DNA of 64,000 nt, taken from contig CAZELP010000003.1 in NCBI GenBank assembly GCA_964513205.1, positions 78,018 to 142,017 on the forward strand, read 5' to 3'. The notes beneath the pieces were generated by a model that searched no databases, was not told the DNA's origin, and saw only the letters and a program-made list of their open reading frames with translations. Origin of the DNA: JAGVJT01 sp964513205 (GTDB taxonomy: Bacteria; Pseudomonadota; Gammaproteobacteria; Legionellales; Legionellaceae). Shown here piece after piece: positions 37,064 to 44,636 of this stretch. The translations under genes were made by a program, and so were the position numbers. Position 1 is the first letter of the stretch. The number at the start of each line of letters is the position of its first letter.

Positions 37064-37363
37064 TTATTTGTCGTCAATAATCGCCATGATGTCGTCTTCA
37101 CGCATCACGACCAAATCTTCTGCGCCTACTTTAACTTCAGTGCCAGAATATTTGCCGAACAAAACTTTTTCACCTACTTTCACAGCCAAGGCACGTACAT
37201 CACCATTTTCAAGGGGCTTGCCTAATCCAACAGCAACCACAACACCACGCATGGGTTTTTCTGTGGCACTATCAGGAATCACAATACCACCCGCTGTAGT
37301 ACGCTCTTCTTCCATGCGACGAACAACAACTCGATCATGTAAAGGACGAATTTTTACGCTCAT
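37064..37363 (-). CDS. groES: 10 kDa co-chaperonin GroES
   Basis: 99 residues. The mobile loop (EERTTAGGIVIPDSATEKP, about 18-36) that docks on GroEL is intact, and the start RPLHDRVVV and the roof-loop LENGDVRAL are typical. Ribosome-binding site GGGAGA lies before the ATG. First gene of the groESL operon behind a heat-shock promoter. Confidence 0.98.
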   Translation of the reverse strand: MSVKIRPLHDRVVVRRMEEERTTAGGIVIPDSATEKPMRGVVVAVGLGKPLENGDVRALAVKVGEKVLFGKYSGTEVKVGAEDLVVMREDDIMAIIDDK

Positions 37364-37457
37364 GTCTATCTCCCGTAAATTTTAAAGTAAAATTCCAAGT
37401 CAACACCAAAGATGGCGATGAGATTTTAAACCACGTTATTTGGAACGTTGTTTTGCA

Positions 37458-37485
37458 ATATGGGGATCCCTTTTCGCATTTCAAG
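37458..37485 (-). promoter_or_regulatory. sigma-32 (heat-shock) promoter of groESL
   Basis: Read on the minus strand: CTTGAAA (37485-37479), a 13-base spacer, then CCCCATAT (37465-37458). Both boxes match the heat-shock consensus at every defined position and the spacer is in range. It lies about 95 bases upstream of the groES ATG. Confidence 0.9.
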
Positions 37486-37564
37486 GGCTTTTTTAAAAAA
37501 ATCTCTGTTTTGGCACAAATGTTCGAACAAACAGCCAGTTAAAAAATTTAAAAGCAGCTTTAGC

Positions 37565-37604
37565 TTGCATTTTATACTAAAAACGAATGATAATTAATCT
37601 CATT
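37565..37604 (+). promoter_or_regulatory. promoter with an overlapping Fur-like palindrome before the SulP gene
   Basis: A -35-like TTGCAT (37565-37570) and a -10-like GATAAT (37589-37594) are 18 bases apart. Across the -10 lies an imperfect palindrome, AATGA-N9-TCATT (37586-37604), similar to Fur boxes, which would let a repressor block the promoter. Position and symmetry are seen; Fur as the binder is a guess. The gene's ribosome-binding site (GGGGGG, 37618-37623) follows. Confidence 0.4.
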
Positions 37605-37629
37605 TAGCACGCTTTTAGGGGGGCTTAGT

Positions 37630-39924
37630 ATGCAAACTGAAAATTTTAAAAACAAATTAAAGCGCTATAGAGAAACTCATTTTAGACTCGATCTCACTGC
37701 GGCTTTCGTGGTTTTCTTGGTTGCAATACCATTGTGTCTTGGCATATCAATGGCCTCTGGCGCTCCTCTTTTTTCTGGGATATTAAGCGGCATCATTGGT
37801 GGAATGGTCGTTGGTGCATTAAGCGGCTCTTCAGTGAGTGTAAGCGGCCCCGCTGCCGGAATGGCGGCCGTTGTACTCACCATCATCAGCCAACTTGGTG
37901 ATTTTAATGCCTTTTTATTGACGTTGACGTTAGCAGGCGTCATTCAATTTATCATGGGAAGTTTTCGAGCAGGATTTATCGCTGATTACATTCCAACCAA
38001 TGTGATTCAGGGTCTATTGTGTGCAATTGGTCTTTTATTAATTGTGAAGCAACTTCCTCTTGCATTTACACATGCGGCAAATCTTTCTGAATTCAAACGT
38101 CTTTTGCTCGATACCTCTTCTGAAGGAGTTGCGCTCGCTCCTCTTTTTTCCCTTTCTCAACACATTAACAAAGGGGCAACCTTCATCTCATGTATTTCTT
38201 TAATCACATTGATTTATTTCGACAAAACGAAAAACAGTTTTTTAAAAGCCATCCCAGGGACCGTGATCGTGGTCATTTTAGGTGTGTTATTGAACGAAGT
38301 CTTTGTTCTAATGGGCTCTTCTCTTGCTCAAGATACGCCTCAGTTGGTGAACATTCCCAATGAAGCTGGAATTAAAAGTTTAGCACAGCAATTTACATTC
38401 CCTAAATGGTCGGCCTGGACTGATCCACGCGTTTATTTGTATGCCTTCATGATCGCGATTGTGGCTTCGCTTGAGACACTGTTGAACATACAAGCAGCAG
38501 AAAAACTCGACAAGCAGCATCGTCAATGCTCGAAAGACAGAGAGCTTGCCGCACAAGGTATTGGAAATTTTATTTCAGGCCTTATTGGAGGGCTTCCCAT
38601 CACATCGGTGGTCGTGCGTACTTCTATCAACATTCAAACAGGGGCAAAAACAAAGATAGCCACTATCATGCATGGTGCGTTCATCCTCTTGGCCATCTTG
38701 TATGTACCTTATGTACTCAATCGCATCCCACTTTCTTCTTTGGCGACTGTACTGATTTATACTGGATATAAGCTCACGAGCCCCAAAATCTATCAATCCA
38801 TTTACAAACAAGGCTTCGACCGGTTTATTCCATTTGTCGCGACCATTGTGGGTATTGTCGCAATTGATTTATTGGCCGGAATTTTGATTGGACTGTTCGT
38901 CAGTTTGTTTTTTATTCTAAAATCAAACAGTCAAATGAGAATTGATATCATTAAAGAAATCAGCCCGAACGGCATTATCAATCGAATTGTATTGCCGCAA
39001 CAAATTACTTTTTTAAATAAAGCCGCCTTAGTCGCAGAACTGAAAGCCATCCCTAATGGTTCGCAACTCATCATTGATGCACGCTATTCTAATTATATTG
39101 ATAAGGAAATTGTCGAGTACATTCGAACATTCCAGGAAGAGCAAACGCCTTTTCGTGAAATTTCTATGAATTTGATTGGATTCAAAGATCAATACGCCAT
39201 TCACAATTATATTGATTTTCTCAATGTCACCACATACAGCGCGCAAGCATCTTTAACGCCCCACGAAGTATTGTTGCTGTTACAAGAAGGAAACCAACGC
39301 CTGCTGCAAGACAGACGAATTCATCGCAGCATTCATGACGACATCAAACTCACTGCAGCAGGTCAGCACCCTATCGCCGTTATTTTAGGCTGCATTGATT
39401 CACGAGTGCCGGTTGAAACTATTTTTGATATGAGTTTTGGTGATTTATTCTGTGTGCGAATTGCAGGAAATGTCGTTAACAACGACATCATGGCCAGCAT
39501 AGAATACGCATGCCAAGTGATTGGAGCTAAACTGATTGTCGTACTCGGACACACTCAATGTGGCGCCATTGCCGCCGCTTGCGATGACGTGAAGCAAGGT
39601 CATATCACTGAGCTACTGCAAAAAATAAAACCCGCAATTGACGCAGAACATGAAACACTCCACAACAGAACAAGCAAAAACCCTGGTTTTGTTCAACAAG
39701 TGACGACGCTCAACATTGCCAACACATTGGTACAACTTTACGAAAAAAGCCCAGCCCTAAAAGCCATGAGCGAGCAAGAGCACATTGGAATGGTGGGAGC
39801 AATTTATGACGTGAATACTGGAACCGTTTCATTTCGTTCATTTGCCGATGAAGTCGCCCGACTATCGTCTTCTGAAAACCCTCTCGTGACTCAATTGAAA
39901 CGATTTCTACCTGACCACAACTGA
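37630..39924 (+). CDS. SulP-family anion transporter fused to a beta-carbonic anhydrase
   Basis: 764 residues. Residues 20-430 are a SulP transporter with about ten to twelve hydrophobic segments (ASGAPLFSGILSG, SVSGPAAGMAAVV). Residues 456-510 could be a STAS-like region. Residues 545-764 are a beta-carbonic anhydrase with all zinc and active-site residues: Cys588, Asp590-Arg592 (CIDSR), His641 and Cys644 (HTQC). The fusion suggests bicarbonate uptake tied to hydration and release of carbon dioxide; the substrate is inferred. The TGA overlaps the next gene's ATG by one base. Confidence 0.9.
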   Translation: MQTENFKNKLKRYRETHFRLDLTAAFVVFLVAIPLCLGISMASGAPLFSGILSGIIGGMVVGALSGSSVSVSGPAAGMAAVVLTIISQLGDFNAFLLTLTLAGVIQFIMGSFRAGFIADYIPTNVIQGLLCAIGLLLIVKQLPLAFTHAANLSEFKRLLLDTSSEGVALAPLFSLSQHINKGATFISCISLITLIYFDKTKNSFLKAIPGTVIVVILGVLLNEVFVLMGSSLAQDTPQLVNIPNEAGIKSLAQQFTFPKWSAWTDPRVYLYAFMIAIVASLETLLNIQAAEKLDKQHRQCSKDRELAAQGIGNFISGLIGGLPITSVVVRTSINIQTGAKTKIATIMHGAFILLAILYVPYVLNRIPLSSLATVLIYTGYKLTSPKIYQSIYKQGFDRFIPFVATIVGIVAIDLLAGILIGLFVSLFFILKSNSQMRIDIIKEISPNGIINRIVLPQQITFLNKAALVAELKAIPNGSQLIIDARYSNYIDKEIVEYIRTFQEEQTPFREISMNLIGFKDQYAIHNYIDFLNVTTYSAQASLTPHEVLLLLQEGNQRLLQDRRIHRSIHDDIKLTAAGQHPIAVILGCIDSRVPVETIFDMSFGDLFCVRIAGNVVNNDIMASIEYACQVIGAKLIVVLGHTQCGAIAAACDDVKQGHITELLQKIKPAIDAEHETLHNRTSKNPGFVQQVTTLNIANTLVQLYEKSPALKAMSEQEHIGMVGAIYDVNTGTVSFRSFADEVARLSSSENPLVTQLKRFLPDHN

Positions 39925-40718
39925 TGCGAACGTCAAACGGCGCGGCTTCGTTTTTTAAGAACCTGAGAAAAATGATATGTTTTTCTCGGTCTCTTAAAAA
40001 AGCTTGGTTCGGTCGCTGTATTTGTAAAAAAAATCAAATCTATGTTTTCCAAAATTGGCGTTATCGCTGGCTCACATTCGAAAGTCGCACCATCCAAACA
40101 CTCATTCACCGAAAATACCCTCAACGTATCGCACTTGGTTATATTCAAGGATTTTTATTGTCACTTGAATATCGACTGGGTGATGTCTGTCTTTTAGGGT
40201 TAGGTGGTGCGGGAGTCGCACATGCGTTGACAACATTACCCGAGCCACCCCGTTGCCTAGCGATTGAACACAATCCAACTGTTATTGAAATGGCAAAACA
40301 TTATTTTTTCATTGAGTCATTAAGTTTTCTTACGGTTAAACAAAACGATGCATATGCGTTTCTCGAGCAAACGTCTTTGAGTTTCGATCACGTGTGGGTT
40401 GATCTTTTTAACTCCAACACATTCCCTCAACACTGCAATCGAGATGCCTTTGTCACACTATGCTGTTCAAAGTTAAATCGAGGTGGTGTTCTGGCTGTTA
40501 ATTTCGCAAATTTCAACCAACAAAAACCGCTATTTCATGCACTTAAAGCCTCTTTTCAACAGCAAATGATACTTTGCATTTTTCCTGATTCAAGCAATAT
40601 CGTCGCATTATGCCTCTATGAAAATAATATTCAAGATTTGGTCAGTAAATTACAAAAATCAAACCAAATTAAATCATTTTCTTGGGAAAAAGACTGGGGA
40701 TATGTGGCTTCATTTTAA
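39924..40718 (+). CDS. spermidine-synthase-like methyltransferase-fold protein
   Basis: 264 residues. The Rossmann core matches spermidine-synthase-like proteins: LLGLGGAGVAHAL (about 91-103), then AIEHNPTVIEMAKHYF, then NDAYAFL and DHVWVDLFN. The usual polyamine-site Asp pair is not clearly kept, and no speD neighbour exists, so the true substrate is unknown. The first 55 residues are basic and unlike the family. It overlaps the SulP gene stop (TGATG), so it is cotranscribed, and runs tail to tail into pdxH. Confidence 0.75.
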   Translation: MRTSNGAASFFKNLRKMICFSRSLKKAWFGRCICKKNQIYVFQNWRYRWLTFESRTIQTLIHRKYPQRIALGYIQGFLLSLEYRLGDVCLLGLGGAGVAHALTTLPEPPRCLAIEHNPTVIEMAKHYFFIESLSFLTVKQNDAYAFLEQTSLSFDHVWVDLFNSNTFPQHCNRDAFVTLCCSKLNRGGVLAVNFANFNQQKPLFHALKASFQQQMILCIFPDSSNIVALCLYENNIQDLVSKLQKSNQIKSFSWEKDWGYVASF

Positions 40719-40724
40719 AACAAT

Positions 40725-41369
40725 TTACGGCGCTACTCGTGTCTTATCCCAACCATTTGAATGTCGGGTATATTGGATACGATCGTGCAAACGACTATTT
40801 CGGCCCTGCCAAAATTCAAAAAAAACAGGTTCTACGCGATATCCACCCCAAAAATCAGGTCGTTTAATCGGAAGAGACGGATAAATTTCCATCGATTTTT
40901 CATATAGATCTTCTAAAAAAGTACGATTCGGAATCACATGACTTTGAGGCGAAACCAGAGCACCAAGCTGACTTTCATAAGGACGTGATGCAAAATAAAG
41001 ATCGGACAAATGTGAGTCGAGACGAGATATTTGACCGCGAATTCGGACTTGTCGAACTAAATGAGGCCAATAAAAAGTCAAAGCCACCCACTGATTTTGT
41101 TGAATTTGATGCGCCTTTGCGCTGTCATAATTGGTATAGAAAACAAACTGCTCATCGATAATATCTTTGAGAAGTACAACTCGTGCATCAGGATGTCCTG
41201 ACGCATCTACAGTAGAAAGCAACATTGCACTGGGATCTTCGTGCTCAGCTTCTACGGCCTCTTCAAACCACAAATGAAATTGTGCTAGAGGAGCATCAGG
41301 CATCTGTTGCTCCTCTAGCGCACGCTCTCCATACTCACGACGAAGTTGTGAAAGCGAGCGGTTTATCAT
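40725..41369 (-). CDS. pdxH: pyridoxamine/pyridoxine 5'-phosphate oxidase
   Basis: Final step to pyridoxal phosphate, an FMN enzyme. 214 residues, full length. Seen are DASGHPDARVVLLKDI (FMN-binding start), FYTNYDSAKAHQ, the ESQLGALVSPQS loop, and the C-terminal RLHDRIQY with the substrate-binding Arg-His. It starts on the last bases of sucD (ATGA overlap), so it is the last gene of the sdh-suc message. Confidence 0.96.
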   Translation of the reverse strand: MINRSLSQLRREYGERALEEQQMPDAPLAQFHLWFEEAVEAEHEDPSAMLLSTVDASGHPDARVVLLKDIIDEQFVFYTNYDSAKAHQIQQNQWVALTFYWPHLVRQVRIRGQISRLDSHLSDLYFASRPYESQLGALVSPQSHVIPNRTFLEDLYEKSMEIYPSLPIKRPDFWGGYRVEPVFFEFWQGRNSRLHDRIQYTRHSNGWDKTRVAP

Positions 41370-42238
41370 CGCAATACACTCGCAATCGCATCCCCAAGCT
41401 CAGCCGGCGAACGTACCGTATGCACACCAGCTGCTTGCAATGCAGCGAATTTCTCTTTTGCAGTCCCTTTTCCACCAGAAATAATGGCACCAGCATGTCC
41501 CATACGCTTTCCAGCCGGAGCTGTAACACCTGCAATGTAAGAGACAACAGGCTTGGTAACGTGAGATTTAATAAATTCAGCTGCTTCTTCTTCAGCACTT
41601 CCGCCGATTTCACCGACAAGAATAATTGCTTCTGTTTGTGCATCTTTCTCAAAAAGACCCAAGACATCGATAAACGACATACCAGGAATTGGATCGCCCC
41701 CAATCCCCACGCAAGTACTTTGACCAAATCCTTTATCTGTTGTTTGCTTCACCGCTTCATAAGTTAATGTACCAGAACGTGAAACAATACCGACTCGCCC
41801 TGGTTGATGAATAAAGCCAGGCATAATGCCCATCTTACACTCACCAGGAGTAATTACGCCAGGACAATTGGGTCCTACGACGCGTACATGTGAATGATGT
41901 TGAAGTGCGGCTTTAATATCGAGCATGTCCAGCACAGGAACGCCTTCTGTGATACAAACGATCAGTTCAATACCCGCATCCACGGCTTCCATAATCGAGT
42001 CTTTGCAGAAAGGAGCAGGAACATAAATGACGGATGCGTTTGCGCCAGTCTCTTTCACGGCATCTTTTACTGTATTGAATACAGGAAGATTTAAATGCGT
42101 TTGACCACCCTTACCCGGAGTGACCCCTCCGACCATTTGAGTACCGTAAGCTATCGCTTGCTCAGAATGTAAAGTCCCTTGTTTTCCGGTAAATCCTTGG
42201 CAAATTACCTTTGTGTTTTTATTGATTAAAATACTCAT
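41366..42238 (-). CDS. sucD: succinyl-CoA synthetase, alpha subunit
   Basis: 290 residues. Rossmann CoA-binding start (CQGFTGKQGTLHSEQAI), then GPNCPGVITPGECKMGIMP, and the phosphorylated His in the GHAGAII stretch near 246. Converts succinyl-CoA to succinate with ATP or GTP formed. Follows sucC by 9 bases and is overlapped by pdxH. Confidence 0.98.
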   Translation of the reverse strand: MSILINKNTKVICQGFTGKQGTLHSEQAIAYGTQMVGGVTPGKGGQTHLNLPVFNTVKDAVKETGANASVIYVPAPFCKDSIMEAVDAGIELIVCITEGVPVLDMLDIKAALQHHSHVRVVGPNCPGVITPGECKMGIMPGFIHQPGRVGIVSRSGTLTYEAVKQTTDKGFGQSTCVGIGGDPIPGMSFIDVLGLFEKDAQTEAIILVGEIGGSAEEEAAEFIKSHVTKPVVSYIAGVTAPAGKRMGHAGAIISGGKGTAKEKFAALQAAGVHTVRSPAELGDAIASVLR

Positions 42239-42247
42239 GACAACCCC

Positions 42248-43411
42248 TTATTCCGCGATTGCTGCAACAATTTTTTTCGCAGCATCGGTTAAGCCTTCAG
42301 CCGCAATCACATTCAAGCCGCTTTTGCTTAAAATATCAGCACCAGCCGCTGCCTGGTTTCCTTCTAGTCGAACCACGACAGGCACATTCACATTCACTTC
42401 AGAAACTGCAGCGAGGATTCCTTCTGCGATCAAATCGCATCGAACAATTCCACCAAAAATGTTGACCAAAATACCTTTCACATTCTGATCTGACAAAATA
42501 ATTTTAAATGCTTCAGCAACACGTTCAGCTGTTGCGCCGCCGCCGACATCTAAGAAATTCGCCGGCTCTCCGCCATGAAGCTTCACGACATCCATTGTTG
42601 CCATCGCCAAGCCTGCGCCATTGACCATGCAACCAATATTGCCGTCTAAAGAAATATAGTTGAGCTCCCACTCGCGCGCACGATTTTCTCGCTCGTCTTC
42701 CTGGCTTCTATCAATCATCTCTTTAAGCGCTAATTGTCTGAACGACGCGTTGTCGTCAATACTGACTTTGCCATCTAAACAAATCAGTTGACCTGCATTG
42801 GTGACAACCAATGGGTTGATTTCAAGAAGACTGAGATCTTTTTCAACAAACATTTTTCCCAAACCAATCATCAGACGCGTGAGTTGACTGATTTGTTCAA
42901 GAGACAATCCCAGACTAAAACCAATTTCTCTACACTGATATGGAAGCACACCCAATAATGGATCAACCACAATTTTTAGAATCTTCTCTGGAGTCGCTTC
43001 TGCTACTTTTTCAATCTCAACGCCACCCTCTGTTGAAGCCATCACAACCACTCGTCGTGTGGCTCTATCAACCACGGCTCCCAAATATAACTCTCTTGCA
43101 ATGTCACAAGTCTCTTCGACTAAAACAGCATGCACAGGTTGACCATCTGCATTGGTTTGGTAAGTAACCAAACGAGAACCGAGCAAAGAACGCACGTATG
43201 CATCTAAATCATCTAACGTTGAGATCACTCGCACACCACCAGCTTTACCTCGACCACCGGCATGTACTTGCGCTTTAACAACCCATTTATCAGTGGATAA
43301 TTGTTGTGCAACTTGACGCGCATCTTCAACACTATACGCAACTTGCCCATTGGGTACGGGTAATCCATACTCAGCGAACAGTTGTTTTGCTTGGTATTCT
43401 TGTAAATTCAT
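42248..43411 (-). CDS. sucC: succinyl-CoA synthetase, beta subunit
   Basis: 387 residues, usual length. ATP-grasp domain with KAQVHAGGRGKAGGVR near the start, EINPLV (metal site) near 198, and NIFGGIVRCD at about 318-327. Pairs with sucD. Eleven bases after sucB. Confidence 0.98.
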   Translation of the reverse strand: MNLQEYQAKQLFAEYGLPVPNGQVAYSVEDARQVAQQLSTDKWVVKAQVHAGGRGKAGGVRVISTLDDLDAYVRSLLGSRLVTYQTNADGQPVHAVLVEETCDIARELYLGAVVDRATRRVVVMASTEGGVEIEKVAEATPEKILKIVVDPLLGVLPYQCREIGFSLGLSLEQISQLTRLMIGLGKMFVEKDLSLLEINPLVVTNAGQLICLDGKVSIDDNASFRQLALKEMIDRSQEDERENRAREWELNYISLDGNIGCMVNGAGLAMATMDVVKLHGGEPANFLDVGGGATAERVAEAFKIILSDQNVKGILVNIFGGIVRCDLIAEGILAAVSEVNVNVPVVVRLEGNQAAAGADILSKSGLNVIAAEGLTDAAKKIVAAIAE

Positions 43412-43422
43412 TCTATCTACCT

Positions 43423-44607
43423 TTAAATATTAAGTAACAAACGAGCAGGATCTTCGAGGTAATTTTTAACGCTTACCAAAAATTGCACCGAATCTTTGCC
43501 GTCAATCAATCGATGATCGTACGAAAGAGCAACATACATCATTGGTCGAATGACAATCTGTCCTTTTTCGACAACAGCACGCTCTTCAATTTTATGCATG
43601 CCCAAAATACCGGTTTGAGGAGGATTGATGATGGGTGTTGAAAGCAATGAACCGAATACACCACCATTGGTTATAGTGAATGTACCACCTTGCATCTCTT
43701 CCATAGTCAATTTACCATCTCGAGCACGAACTGCCATTTCAGCAATTTGTTTCTCGATATCCGCAAGACTCAATGTATCCGCATCACGAATAACTGGAAC
43801 GACCAGCCCTCGCTCTGTAGAAACGGCCATCCCGATGTCATAATAACCGTGATAAACCACATCATGCCCATCAATTGACGCATTAACAGCAGGAAATTGT
43901 TTTAATGACTCAATCACAGCTTTTGTGAAAAAAGACATAAAGCCTAATTTAACGCCATGTTTTTTCTCAAAAATATCTTTATATTGAGCGCGCAAATCCA
44001 TGATGGCTTTCAAATTAACTTCGTTGAACGTAGTCAGCATCGCCGCTTGTTGCTGAGCTTGAACCAAACGTTCCGCAATTTTAATGCGTAAACGAGACAT
44101 GGGTACTCGCTTTTCTTCGCGAGCCATTGGGGCTGATGAAGTTGTCGCAGGTGTACTTGGCGTCTGACGATGTTGTGTGATAAACGATTCAACATCTTCT
44201 TTTGTGATACGACCTTCTTTTCCTGAGCCAGGAATAGTTGAAGTATCAAGACCATGCTCTGCAATCATTCTGCGCACACCAGGTCCTGTCGATTGTTCCG
44301 CCTTTGGCGCAGACGAATCATTGTTGACCGCCTGTGGCGCTTGAGCAGCAGGCGTTGAAGCAGGAGCGGCACCCGGCTCAATTCGAGCCAACAAATCGCC
44401 AGCCTTTACCACTGCACCAACATCAAACAACAAATCTCCCATCACACCATCCGCAGGAGCCGGAACCTCTAAAACCACTTTGTCGGTTTCGAGATCAAGA
44501 ATATTCTCATCGCGTTTGACAGGTTCACCCTTTTTTTTGTGCCAAGCCGCGATTGTGGCATCAGCAACAGACTCAGGTAAAGCAGGAACTTTGACTTCAA
44601 TAGACAT
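43423..44607 (-). CDS. sucB: 2-oxoglutarate dehydrogenase E2, dihydrolipoyl succinyltransferase
   Basis: 394 residues: a lipoyl domain with Lys43 (ETDKVVLEV), an Ala/Pro-rich linker, a peripheral-subunit binding domain (PGVRRMIAEHGLD), and the catalytic domain ending in SYDHRLIDGKD with His365 and Asp369. Transfers the succinyl group to CoA. Follows sucA by 29 bases. No lpd gene is in this window. Confidence 0.97.
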   Translation of the reverse strand: MSIEVKVPALPESVADATIAAWHKKKGEPVKRDENILDLETDKVVLEVPAPADGVMGDLLFDVGAVVKAGDLLARIEPGAAPASTPAAQAPQAVNNDSSAPKAEQSTGPGVRRMIAEHGLDTSTIPGSGKEGRITKEDVESFITQHRQTPSTPATTSSAPMAREEKRVPMSRLRIKIAERLVQAQQQAAMLTTFNEVNLKAIMDLRAQYKDIFEKKHGVKLGFMSFFTKAVIESLKQFPAVNASIDGHDVVYHGYYDIGMAVSTERGLVVPVIRDADTLSLADIEKQIAEMAVRARDGKLTMEEMQGGTFTITNGGVFGSLLSTPIINPPQTGILGMHKIEERAVVEKGQIVIRPMMYVALSYDHRLIDGKDSVQFLVSVKNYLEDPARLLLNI

Positions 44608-44636
44608 GGTCTTAACCTTTTTTATTCAAATTAATT

